Below the pieces are notes generated by a model that saw only the letters and a list, made by a program, of their open reading frames with translations, had not been told where the DNA came from and made no database searches. Positions 34,018 through 42,692 of a stretch of 48,924 nucleotides of DNA are shown piece by piece. A program made the translations under genes and the position numbers. Source of the stretch: Lachnospiraceae bacterium (lineage in GTDB: Bacteria; Bacillota; Clostridia; Lachnospirales; Lachnospiraceae); contig JAGCUO010000013.1 of NCBI GenBank assembly GCA_017962825.1, forward strand, positions 1 through 48,924, in the 5' to 3' direction. Each line of letters opens with the position of its first letter. The stretch's first letter is position 1.

Positions 34018-34872
34018 ATGTCCAATTCCAATCAGAAAAGCGCCACAATGAGTATCGTGCGCAAGCATGATATCAAGGCACAAAAAAAATACGGACAAAA
34101 TTTCCTTACGGATGACGGGGTTCTCGATGAGATAGTCGAGGCAGCAGGCGTCTGTGATAAGGACCATATAGTGGAAATAGGACCCGGACTCGGAGCGCTG
34201 ACCAAGAGACTTGCCGAAAAGGCATCCCATGTCACAGCAATCGAGATAGATCCCCGGATGATCCCCGTTTTGGATGAAGTTCTGGAAGGATTCGAAAATA
34301 CCAGGGTTATCTGCGCCGATGTTCTAAAGACCGATATGAAGGAGATCGCGGAGACCTATCCCGGAGAAGATGTTAAGGTTGTCGCAAACCTCCCCTACTA
34401 CATTACTACTCCCATAGTCACATCCCTTTTAGAGAGCGGGATCCGATATAAGAGCATAACCGTAATGGTCCAGACCGAGGTTGCCGAACGTATGCAGACC
34501 GGTCCCGGATCCAAAGAATACGGAGCACTATCCCTTGCGGTTCAGTACTATTCAAACCCCGAGATAATGATAGATGTTCCCCCCGAATGTTTTTATCCCA
34601 TGCCCGGAGTCGGCAGCTCGGTGATAAAACTCGATCTGTATGATGAACCGCCGGTTAAGGTCACAAATCCTGAATTTATGTTCCGGATCATCAAAGCATC
34701 CTTTATGCAGAGAAGAAAAACCCTGCAAAATGCCCTTCAGAACAATCCCGAAACAAAGATCTCCAGGGACAGAACAGTAGAGGCGCTGGAAAAGCTCGGG
34801 TTAGATCCCATGATAAGGGGTGAAGCCCTGACACTTAAGCAGTTTGCCGCATTGGCAGATCTCCTTGTATAA
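34018..34872 (+). CDS. rsmA: 16S rRNA (adenine1518-N6/adenine1519-N6)-dimethyltransferase
   Basis: A 284-residue KsgA/RsmA methyltransferase that dimethylates two adenines at the 3' end of 16S rRNA during 30S maturation. Visible motifs are KKYGQNFLTD, the SAM loop EIGPGLGALT, the acidic EIDPRM, and the catalytic NLPYYITTP. The C-terminal helical domain (KASFMQRRKTLQNAL) is complete. The first ATG follows the aminotransferase stop by one base, with no separate ribosome site; ATG 34048 is an alternative. A terminator follows 24 bases after the stop. Confidence 0.96.
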   Translation: MSNSNQKSATMSIVRKHDIKAQKKYGQNFLTDDGVLDEIVEAAGVCDKDHIVEIGPGLGALTKRLAEKASHVTAIEIDPRMIPVLDEVLEGFENTRVICADVLKTDMKEIAETYPGEDVKVVANLPYYITTPIVTSLLESGIRYKSITVMVQTEVAERMQTGPGSKEYGALSLAVQYYSNPEIMIDVPPECFYPMPGVGSSVIKLDLYDEPPVKVTNPEFMFRIIKASFMQRRKTLQNALQNNPETKISRDRTVEALEKLGLDPMIRGEALTLKQFAALADLLV

Positions 34873-34895
34873 TGCCCGTTATGTGCATAACTCAT

Positions 34896-34931
34896 GAATG
34901 CCGCCATGGCTCTGGCTTTGGCGGTATTTTT
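34896..34931 (+). terminator. terminator after rsmA
   Basis: ATGCCGCC pairs with GGCGGTAT over the loop and is followed by seven T residues. It lies inside any longer reading of the downstream gene, which rules out a start at 34894. Confidence 0.9.
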
Positions 34932-35027
34932 TTATGCTGAAACAATCATACATATCCACATTTGGTGTCTCAAATGTGGAAAAAATACAAAATATAGCCG
35001 GAATTATAGACATAATCACACTAGTTA

Positions 35028-35036
35028 TGGTACAAT
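35028..35036 (+). promoter_or_regulatory. extended -10 promoter for the TPR/AAA gene
   Basis: TGGTACAAT is a TG-extended -10 element 58 bases before the GTG start. No convincing -35 box is seen, as expected for an extended -10 promoter. Confidence 0.55.
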
Positions 35037-35094
35037 TTCGAAGATTGGATTAATAGATATTGTGGTTTATTTCTGTCTTTATAGGGGTGGAAAC

Positions 35095-37680
35095 GTGGAT
35101 AAGTACGAATATAAAGTAAAATTACAGGAAATAAACAATCTTATAGATGAAAAGAACTATTTCGATGCAGCAGCCATTGCCGATACCATCGATTGGGAGA
35201 AAAAGCCCGTTGAGACTCTTGTACGTATAGGTGACCTCTACAGAAAGGTCATGAGATATGATGACGCCATCGATCTCCTCAGACTTGCATACAGAAAGAG
35301 CCCCGAAAACAGGAATATCTGCTATTATCTCTGCAAGCTTTACATCAAGAAAGAATACATAGTTCAGGCTGTTTACGCTTATAACGAGTTCGAGAGGATC
35401 GCCAGAGAGAACGATTCCAGAGTCTATAAGCTTAAATACATGCGCGATCAGATGCTTCATGTTGAGATGGCCCAGAAGATCGAAACCCTGGAAACCCTCA
35501 AGAAGCTGGAATATTCCGAAAAGTGGGCGTATACCCTTGCGTATCAGTACTACCTTGACGGAAGAGAAAGCGACTGCGTAAGAGAATGCGATGAACTTAT
35601 CGCAGCATTCGGCGACGGCAAGTATGTCTATGCCGCTATGCTCCTTAAGAAGAAATACAGAGAGCTCGACCCCCAGCAGCAGAAGATCTTCGATAACTGG
35701 AAAGAAGAAAAGACTTCCAAACAGACCGAAGAGGCTCCCGCTAAGGAAGAGATGACTGCAGATACCCGTGAGATCCCCAGGGCGGAAGAAGGTGCCACAA
35801 GAGAGATCACGACTGAAGAGCTTTCTCAGATAAACAATGCAGTATCCACCGATACGGTTGTATATGATCCCGCGCAGATACAGATGGCTCTCGAAAAGGT
35901 TAACCTTTCCGATGAGACCAGGATCTTCAGACCCGTCGAGATCCCTGCTGAACCCGAGATACGCGTAAAGACCGTAGATGTCGGTATGTACAACACCATC
36001 GATCTTCAGAAAGCACTTGCTACAGCGGTAAGGGAAGTTGTCGGCGAACCTTCTCAGAGTGAAGTTACCAGAACACTTATGGCTCCCATGATCGATCCCG
36101 ATACCGGAAGCCTTGATAATCCCGAATTTGCAGAGCCCAGCGAGAATGAGTATGACTATGATACTTCCGAGATTCCCGCAGATGAGGCTCCCGAGACGGT
36201 ATTTGCCGAGACCGGTGCGGTATCGGCTGCTCCCACGGAAGAGGAGATGGAGGATGACTACACCAGAGTCATTCCCAATATCGAAGATTATCCTGCTTTT
36301 GCGGCTCAGGAAGAAAAAGAGACCGTTTCGGAAAGTGATGACCGTCTTGTAACAGAGAATGAAGGTATCAATACTTATTATCCGAAGGATATGTCGAGAT
36401 ACGAGCAGCTGTCCGAAACAGGAATGATCCGTTTCCGTGAAGCTGCGGCAGCTCAGCCTCCCGAGTCCATTGCCTCCGCTCTTTCACAGGGTGAGGACGG
36501 ACAGATCAAGCTGGTTCTTCCCGATGATAAGGAGATTACCAGACAGATCACAGGTCAGATGAACATAGCTCAGGTTCTCGAAGAGTGGGAGAACCGTCAG
36601 GCAGAGCTTGAAAAGAGCCTTCAGGAAGAATTCCATGAACAGGTAAAAGAACAGACCGGAGAACTCTTCGATCATTTTGAGACCGAAATATTAAATTCTC
36701 TTCTCGAGGTACTGGAGAGAGAATCCGATGAAGAGGAAGAAGTCAGTCAGGCTATTTATGAAGGAAGGGTCAATGAGTTCGACGACCTTCCCGATGAAGC
36801 AAAGCTTGAGACCGGACTTATCCCGGTAACCACCATCGCTGAACTTACCGAAAAAGACGCGGATGATGAGGCTGCAAAGCAGCGCATTCGTGACAATCAG
36901 GAAAGGATCAGACTCGTTGGTGAGGATGAGAGCATAAGAGATCTTACCAAAGAGGAAAAAGAACTCTTCGGACCTTATATCCAGAGCAGAGCCGCAAAGC
37001 GTCAGCTTGCAGTGCTTCTCGATTCACTCAGTATGGCTTCCTATACCGGAAATGCGATCCTTGCGGGTGATGACGGAATCGACGTCGAAAACCTTGCCAT
37101 CAGGATTCTGAAGGAAGTCAGAAACAGCGACCATAACCTTTCCGGAAAAGTAGCACGCATCAAGGGCGAGAATCTTAACGGAAAGAGCATGGATGCCACC
37201 ATGAAGCTCCTTGACGGCGGCGGACTTATTATCAGCGATATCACTTCGATAAACGAAGAGACCGCAGAGAAGCTTGAAAATGCGCTGCTGAAGGAAAACC
37301 AGGGCATGATCGTTATCCTGGCTGACAGAAAGAGAAGCGTTGAGAAGTTCATGGATATGTATCCCACTCTCTGCGAAATGTTCCCTGCATATATGGAAGT
37401 AAAAGCACTCAGTGAAAAGAAGCTGGTTGCTTTCGCCAAGAAGTATGCTCGTGAACGTGAATATGTGATCAACGAGATGGGTGAGCTTGCGCTTCACACC
37501 CAGATTTCCTTAAGACAGTCCAATGACCATGCGGTCACCGTAATGGAAGTTAAGAAGATCGTTGATGATGCCATCAAACATGTGGAAAAGAAAACCGCCA
37601 CACATTTCTTTGATATACTGCTTGGAAAGCGGTATGATATAGAAGACATGATAATTCTCGGCGAAAGGGATTTTGCCTAG
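35095..37680 (+). CDS. TPR protein with degenerate CbxX/SpoVK-like AAA domain
   Basis: An 861-residue soluble protein starting at GTG 35095 (AGGGGTGG ribosome site; the longer reading from 34894 crosses a terminator). Residues 1 to about 200 are TPR-like (VETLVRIGDLYRKVMRYDDAIDLLRLAYRKSP). Residues about 210-540 are acidic, low-complexity and probably disordered. Residues about 615-861 resemble CbxX/SpoVK AAA modules (NAILAGDDG ... GGGLIISDITSINEETAEKLENAL ... IVILADRKRSVEKFMDMYP). The Walker A position (658-666) reads GDDGIDVEN, without the GK[ST], and Walker B reads LIISDI. It is probably a pseudo-ATPase scaffold. Function unknown; glgB follows. Confidence 0.75.
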   Translation: MDKYEYKVKLQEINNLIDEKNYFDAAAIADTIDWEKKPVETLVRIGDLYRKVMRYDDAIDLLRLAYRKSPENRNICYYLCKLYIKKEYIVQAVYAYNEFERIARENDSRVYKLKYMRDQMLHVEMAQKIETLETLKKLEYSEKWAYTLAYQYYLDGRESDCVRECDELIAAFGDGKYVYAAMLLKKKYRELDPQQQKIFDNWKEEKTSKQTEEAPAKEEMTADTREIPRAEEGATREITTEELSQINNAVSTDTVVYDPAQIQMALEKVNLSDETRIFRPVEIPAEPEIRVKTVDVGMYNTIDLQKALATAVREVVGEPSQSEVTRTLMAPMIDPDTGSLDNPEFAEPSENEYDYDTSEIPADEAPETVFAETGAVSAAPTEEEMEDDYTRVIPNIEDYPAFAAQEEKETVSESDDRLVTENEGINTYYPKDMSRYEQLSETGMIRFREAAAAQPPESIASALSQGEDGQIKLVLPDDKEITRQITGQMNIAQVLEEWENRQAELEKSLQEEFHEQVKEQTGELFDHFETEILNSLLEVLERESDEEEEVSQAIYEGRVNEFDDLPDEAKLETGLIPVTTIAELTEKDADDEAAKQRIRDNQERIRLVGEDESIRDLTKEEKELFGPYIQSRAAKRQLAVLLDSLSMASYTGNAILAGDDGIDVENLAIRILKEVRNSDHNLSGKVARIKGENLNGKSMDATMKLLDGGGLIISDITSINEETAEKLENALLKENQGMIVILADRKRSVEKFMDMYPTLCEMFPAYMEVKALSEKKLVAFAKKYAREREYVINEMGELALHTQISLRQSNDHAVTVMEVKKIVDDAIKHVEKKTATHFFDILLGKRYDIEDMIILGERDFA

Positions 37681-37703
37681 GAATATTTAATGGGGGTACC
37701 CGC

Positions 37704-39689
37704 ATGGCATCTGCTAAAGAAACCAATAAGAAAACCGTGAAGCCTGCAAGCGCAGGCAAAACGTCTGCTAAAAAAACTCCTGCCGGGGCTTCCTCGGCAG
37801 AAGTTTTTATTTCTAAGGATGATATGTATCTTTTTGGGCAGGGGACCCATTACGATATATACAAAAAACTCGGAGCACATCCTTCCGTAAAAGACGGGAA
37901 AGCCGGGTATTATTTTGCCGTATGGGCGCCAAATGCACTTTCCGTTCACGTAATCGGATCCTGGAACGGATGGAGAGAAGACGAGGGCGAGATGAAAAAA
38001 CTCGGTCCCGTCGGAATCTGGGAAGTATTCCTTGAGGGCGTAACTCCGGGACAGATGTACAAATTCCTGATCTATGCCGAAGACGGATCGAAGCTGTACA
38101 AGGCGGATCCCTATGCAAATCAGGCGGAGTTCAGACCCGGAACAGCATCCATTACCGCAGATCTTTCTCATTTCAAGTGGAGTGATGGGAAGTGGGAGAA
38201 TGAACGGGATAAAAAAGATCCTTACAAAGAGCCCATGGCAATTTACGAATGCCATATCGGATCTTTCATGAAGCATCCCAACGGCACCGAGGACGGCTTC
38301 TATAACTATCGGGAGTTTGCAACAAGGATCATCGAATATCTGAAGGAGATGAACTATACCCATGTGGAACTCATGGGCATAGCAGAGCACCCCTTTGACG
38401 GATCTTGGGGATATCAGGTTACCGGATATTATGCACCTACTTCCCGCTACGGAACTCCCGAAGATTTCATGTATCTGATCAATGAACTTCATAAAGCCGG
38501 TGTGGGAGTAATCCTTGACTGGGTTCCCGCGCACTTTGCAACCGATGCTCATGGACTGGGAAGATTTGACGGACAGTGCATCTTTGAAGATCCCGATCCC
38601 AGAAGAGGCGAGCATCCCGACTGGGGAACCAAGATCTTTAATCTGGCAAAGCCGGAAGTAAAGAACTTCCTGATCGCCAATGTTCTCTTTTGGCTGAGGG
38701 AATTCCATATCGACGGTATCCGTGTTGACGCCGTGGCCTCGATGCTCTATCTGGATTACGGCAAAAAGGACGGACAGTGGCTTCCCAATAAGTACGGCGA
38801 TAACAAGAATCTTGATGCCATAGTATTTTTCCAGCATTTAAATTCCGTGGTAAGGGGAACATATCCCGGATTTATCACCATCGCGGAAGAGTCCACCGCC
38901 TGGCCTAATGTCACCGGTCCCATCGGTACTAACAGCCTTGGATTTACCTTCAAATGGAACATGGGCTGGATGCATGACTTCTGTGAATACATGAAACTGG
39001 ATCCCGTAATGCGCGGCGGAGCTCATCACAATATGACCTTTGCCATGACCTATAACGAGAGTGAGCATTACATACTTCCTCTTTCCCATGATGAGGTTGT
39101 TCACCTCAAGTGTTCCATGGTGGAGAAGATGCCCGGCTATAAGATCGATAAGTATGCCAATCTCAGGGTCGGCTACACATATATGTTCGGACATTCCGGC
39201 AAAAAGCTCCTTTTCATGGGCCAGGATTTCGGTCAGGAAAGAGAGTGGAGTGAAGCTAGAGAGCTTGACTGGTTCCTTCTGGGTGAGAAAAACAATTCCG
39301 GCATGAAAGCTTATGTTGCCGAGCTTCTTAAGATGTATCATAAATATCCCTGCCTTTACAGAATCGATGACAGCTGGGCGGGATTCGAATGGATGAATGC
39401 GGACGATGCCGACAGAAACATCTATACTTTTGTCAGAAGAGATGATACCGGCAAGAAAAATCTCCTCTTTATCCTCAATATGTCCCCTATGAAGTGGGAT
39501 AATTACCTTGTTCCGGTACCTAAAGCAGGGGAGTACAAGCTGGTTCTCAATTCGGACGAGGACAGATTCGGAGGTTTCGGAACATCCGCCCCGGAAAAGA
39601 TCAGATCCGAGAAACAGCATCTTGTTCTTCAGGAAAATACAATAAAGCTCGATGTGAATCCTTACAGCGCACTTGTTTATACTTTCTGA
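37704..39689 (+). CDS. glgB: 1,4-alpha-glucan branching enzyme
   Basis: A 661-residue GH13 branching enzyme of glycogen synthesis. It has a Lys/Ala/Thr-rich N-terminal extension (about 30 residues), a CBM48 domain (YFAVWAPNALSVHVIGSWNGW), the barrel with nucleophile Asp342 (GIRVDAVASM), acid/base Glu in IAEEST (395-396) and Asp463 in LSHDEVVH, and a C-terminal beta domain. The enzyme cuts an alpha-1,4 chain and rejoins it by an alpha-1,6 bond. No other glg genes are in the window. The start has GGGGGTACCCGC before it, a modest ribosome site. Confidence 0.95.
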   Translation: MASAKETNKKTVKPASAGKTSAKKTPAGASSAEVFISKDDMYLFGQGTHYDIYKKLGAHPSVKDGKAGYYFAVWAPNALSVHVIGSWNGWREDEGEMKKLGPVGIWEVFLEGVTPGQMYKFLIYAEDGSKLYKADPYANQAEFRPGTASITADLSHFKWSDGKWENERDKKDPYKEPMAIYECHIGSFMKHPNGTEDGFYNYREFATRIIEYLKEMNYTHVELMGIAEHPFDGSWGYQVTGYYAPTSRYGTPEDFMYLINELHKAGVGVILDWVPAHFATDAHGLGRFDGQCIFEDPDPRRGEHPDWGTKIFNLAKPEVKNFLIANVLFWLREFHIDGIRVDAVASMLYLDYGKKDGQWLPNKYGDNKNLDAIVFFQHLNSVVRGTYPGFITIAEESTAWPNVTGPIGTNSLGFTFKWNMGWMHDFCEYMKLDPVMRGGAHHNMTFAMTYNESEHYILPLSHDEVVHLKCSMVEKMPGYKIDKYANLRVGYTYMFGHSGKKLLFMGQDFGQEREWSEARELDWFLLGEKNNSGMKAYVAELLKMYHKYPCLYRIDDSWAGFEWMNADDADRNIYTFVRRDDTGKKNLLFILNMSPMKWDNYLVPVPKAGEYKLVLNSDEDRFGGFGTSAPEKIRSEKQHLVLQENTIKLDVNPYSALVYTF

Positions 39690-39735
39690 TGTGCTTTTCG
39701 GAAACCCGTTAATGAGCTTTTGGTTTCTACGGGGT

Positions 39736-39762
39736 TAAGAAAAAGGAAAAATTGACCGAAAT
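39736..39762 (+). promoter_or_regulatory. sigma-28 (SigD/FliA)-type flagellar promoter
   Basis: TAAG (39736-39739), 15 bases, then ACCGAAAT (39755-39762), compared with the flagellar consensus TAAA-N15-GCCGATAA. It precedes the FliK-like/flagellin/FliS genes and predicts transcription starting close to 39768-39772. Confidence 0.7.
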
Positions 39763-39766
39763 TATA

Positions 39767-39794
39767 GGTGAGTGCATGGACGCGCTCACCTTTT
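39767..39794 (+). ncRNA. hairpin at the predicted 5' end of the flagellar operon mRNA
   Basis: GGTGAGTGC pairs with GCGCTCACC (one T-G wobble) over the loop ATGGAC, then TTTT. Being placed at the predicted transcription start, it may protect the 5' end of the message; with its T run it could also act as an attenuator. Confidence 0.55.
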
Positions 39795-39842
39795 GGTTTG
39801 TTTGGGACGGATCCCCTGATTGAATCGATTAGGAGATTTGAT

Positions 39843-42692
39843 TTGAAGATCACATTCGAAGGACAGGACAATTCCACCGCGATCAAATACATAAATAACG
39901 TGCCTTCAGGGAAACAGAAATCAGCAGAGACTTCTTTTTCTCCCGAAAGCATGTCTGCACTTGTAGATATCGGAACCGCTCAGCTTCCTCAGGGAGAGGG
40001 CGGAAAGCATACACTTCTGGCAGGGCTCAAAAAGGACGCCGCAGCATCCGAAGCGGGCGTGCTCAGTGATGCCCGTATCGTAATGGCCCATACCATGTCG
40101 GGCAGAGACCTCCGAAAAGCAAATGAAGACGGATTCGATCTTAAAAGTATGAATTCCGAGGAGTCCGTGACCATTCTAGATAAGGTAAAGGCGGAGACCG
40201 CAAAGGGCGGAACTGTTATCAAGGGATATAACGATGACCTCTCCGGAAGCGTACTTGAAAGTATGGGAAATGCGGGACTGGAAGGAATTATCAAGAATGC
40301 GCTTATGTCCGAAGATCTTCCCGTGACAGGCGAAAATATAAAAGACGTAAAAAATACGGTCTCTCTTGCATCGGAGCTGGAAAGCCCCAAAGAGAGCGAA
40401 GCCGTATACATGATAGAGAATGAACTGATGCCCACGGTCAGGGATTTTTATGTCGCAAAGAGTGCGGCTCCCGCATCGGTTCAGGTAAAGGCTTCTTCCG
40501 AGGCCCTTGATTCTCCCGAAATGAAGAATGTAAAAGAGAGCATGCAGGAGGCTGCCCGTGTTCTGGATGATCCTGAAGAAGGATATGAAAGGGCAAAGTG
40601 GCTTTTCGAGCACTCTCTGCCCGTGACCAGCGAAAACATCCTCAGATCCAAGACCATAGATGAGATAGAATTTCCCGTATCTGCGGAAAAAGCTGCGAAG
40701 GCTGCTGCCCGTGCCATAGCTGAAGGCTACAAGGCAGAAGATGCCGACCTTTCCGGAAAACCCGGTTTATATGAGCAGGCGGGGGCTGTTCTGGATAAGT
40801 ACTTTTCCGAAGATATGGAAAGACCCGGGGATATCACATGGCAGAGAAAGATCCAGGAGATCAGGCTCTCCATGACCGCCGAGGTCAATATAGAGCTTAT
40901 CAGAAGCGGATTTGCCATAGATACCGCTCCCATCGAGGAGCTTTTAAACGAACTGAAAGTAGCCGAGCAGGCAGTTGCCATAAAGTACTTCCCCGAGACG
41001 GCAGGAGCCTCTGCACACGGAGATAACGCTCCGGGAATGAGCATCGGTTCCCCGGAAGATGCGGTTAAGGCGTACAGACTCATGAACGCGGTAAACAATT
41101 CCGTGTCTGAACTGGCAGATGCGCCCGCTTCTTCACTTGGAATGTTCACTGCGAGGATTCCGGCAGAGGTTGCATTCGGTGAATTCGAAGAGATCGCCCT
41201 TGGCGAAAAAGAAAGAATCCACAGAGCAGGGGAGAGCTATGAAGCCCTCATGACCCAGGTTCGTCCGGACCTCGGCGACAGGATCTCAAAGGCATTTGCG
41301 AATGTGGATTCTCTGATCTCCGAAATGGGACTGGATCTCAATGACGAGAACAGAAGACATGTCAGGATCCTTGCGTATAACCGCATGGAGATCAGCGTGG
41401 AAAATATAGATAAGGTGGCTGAGGCTGACAAAGTTGTTCAGGATGTTATAGGCAAGATGAAGCCCGCAGCCGTTCTGGATATGATCAGAAACGGCATCAA
41501 TCCGCTTGAAAAGACCTTCGATGAAATAAACAAATTTCTGGATGAAAGAGTCGTTAAGACTGCCGGGTATGAGAAGGCATCTGAAAACTACGCACAGTTT
41601 TTGTATTCCCTTGATAAAAACAAAGAGATCACTGCTGCCGAAAGAGAATCCTATATCGGTATCTACAGAATGCTTAATAAGATCGAGTCAAAGGACGGCT
41701 CTGCGGTAGGTGCGGTTCTTGAAACCGGAAGTGTTCTCGATTTTTCAAGCCTTCTTACTGCCGTCAGAAGCTCCCGTTTTAAGGGAATGGATGTCAAGAT
41801 CGATGAAAATACCGGTCTTGCCGAGATAAGGACGGTGGGAAAGAGCATAACCGATCAGATCATGTCTTCTTTTGCGGAAAACTCCGCTGAGTATTACGAG
41901 GAAGAAGCGGAGGAGATCAGAAGAAGCGCCTTTGCGGGCAGAGAAAGCCTTGAACTCCTCAGGGAGGCAGATCTTCCCGAGACCCCCGAAAATATTAATG
42001 CTTCCGTAAATCTTTTATCCGGTGATGATGACTTCTACAAGGCACTTTCGGGAGTTAAGAAAAAGCAGCTTAAGGATGATGAAAGATTAAGTAAGCTTGA
42101 GGAGAAAGCATGGGATATACTCTCAGGCGCTGATGACGAAGCGGATGTATACAGGGATCTGATGGAATCCGTAAGAGATCTGGCTTCTGAGATGACTTTC
42201 GATGCGGGATCCGTTATCGATGTCAAAGCCATGCAGATGGTTAACAAGCAGATATCCGTGGCGGTAAAGATGGCCGATGAAGGAATCGAAGAATACTTTG
42301 TTCCCGTTGAGATAGGCGGAGAACTTGCCAAGGTCAGAGTATCCTTCAAGGGTTCGGGTGACGGTTCATCAAATGCGGATATTACCTTCAAAACTCCGGA
42401 TGGAGCACAGTGCATCGCACATATCGAAGTATCGGGCAGGTCGGTAGGCGGTTATATTTCCGTAAATTCCGATGATGATATTAAGAAAATGTCTCTGGTT
42501 TCCGATATATTTATTGCAGACTTAAAGAGTCAGGGTTTTGATACCTCCTCAGGAATCGGAGTTGTCAGAACAAATCAGCCCGCCGGCACGGATGCCGGTA
42601 TCTACAGACAGGAAGGAGCCGGTCGTAAAGAGCTTTTCGGAATCTCCAGGGATTTCCTGAAAGCAGTCAAGGAGAGCTATAATGAGAATTAA
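39843..42692 (+). CDS. large FliK-like flagellar protein (possibly DUF6240)
   Basis: A 949-residue, mostly helical, acidic protein upstream of flagellin. I place the start at TTG 39843, seven bases after AGGAG; a longer reading to 39768 begins inside the leader hairpin. Its C-terminal 150 residues (IGGELAKVRVSFKG ... ITFKTPDGAQCIAHIEVSGRSVGGYISV ... IFIADLKSQGFD) resemble the Flg_hook domain of FliK hook-length proteins. Three copies of an LPxTxENI motif occur at residues 159, 259 and 711. No signal peptide is seen, as expected for a type III export substrate. It overlaps flagellin by 11 bases. A length-control or filament-related role is inferred. The DUF6240 label is from memory. Confidence 0.65.
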   Translation: MKITFEGQDNSTAIKYINNVPSGKQKSAETSFSPESMSALVDIGTAQLPQGEGGKHTLLAGLKKDAAASEAGVLSDARIVMAHTMSGRDLRKANEDGFDLKSMNSEESVTILDKVKAETAKGGTVIKGYNDDLSGSVLESMGNAGLEGIIKNALMSEDLPVTGENIKDVKNTVSLASELESPKESEAVYMIENELMPTVRDFYVAKSAAPASVQVKASSEALDSPEMKNVKESMQEAARVLDDPEEGYERAKWLFEHSLPVTSENILRSKTIDEIEFPVSAEKAAKAAARAIAEGYKAEDADLSGKPGLYEQAGAVLDKYFSEDMERPGDITWQRKIQEIRLSMTAEVNIELIRSGFAIDTAPIEELLNELKVAEQAVAIKYFPETAGASAHGDNAPGMSIGSPEDAVKAYRLMNAVNNSVSELADAPASSLGMFTARIPAEVAFGEFEEIALGEKERIHRAGESYEALMTQVRPDLGDRISKAFANVDSLISEMGLDLNDENRRHVRILAYNRMEISVENIDKVAEADKVVQDVIGKMKPAAVLDMIRNGINPLEKTFDEINKFLDERVVKTAGYEKASENYAQFLYSLDKNKEITAAERESYIGIYRMLNKIESKDGSAVGAVLETGSVLDFSSLLTAVRSSRFKGMDVKIDENTGLAEIRTVGKSITDQIMSSFAENSAEYYEEEAEEIRRSAFAGRESLELLREADLPETPENINASVNLLSGDDDFYKALSGVKKKQLKDDERLSKLEEKAWDILSGADDEADVYRDLMESVRDLASEMTFDAGSVIDVKAMQMVNKQISVAVKMADEGIEEYFVPVEIGGELAKVRVSFKGSGDGSSNADITFKTPDGAQCIAHIEVSGRSVGGYISVNSDDDIKKMSLVSDIFIADLKSQGFDTSSGIGVVRTNQPAGTDAGIYRQEGAGRKELFGISRDFLKAVKESYNEN

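Noticed and set aside
33027-34031. Long reverse-strand frame opposite the aminotransferase
   Set aside because: Exact antisense shadow of a well-conserved gene; composition reflects codon bias of the forward strand.
34894-35094. N-terminal extension of the TPR/AAA protein
   Set aside because: The extension crosses a clear terminator hairpin and T tract, has no ribosome site, and a GTG with a good site lies at 35095.
37677-38837. Reverse-strand 386-codon frame inside glgB
   Set aside because: Shadow of glgB; the forward protein has all GH13 motifs.
39703-39736. Terminator directly after glgB
   Set aside because: AACCCGT/ACGGGGTT can pair with a bulge, but no T tract follows on the forward strand.
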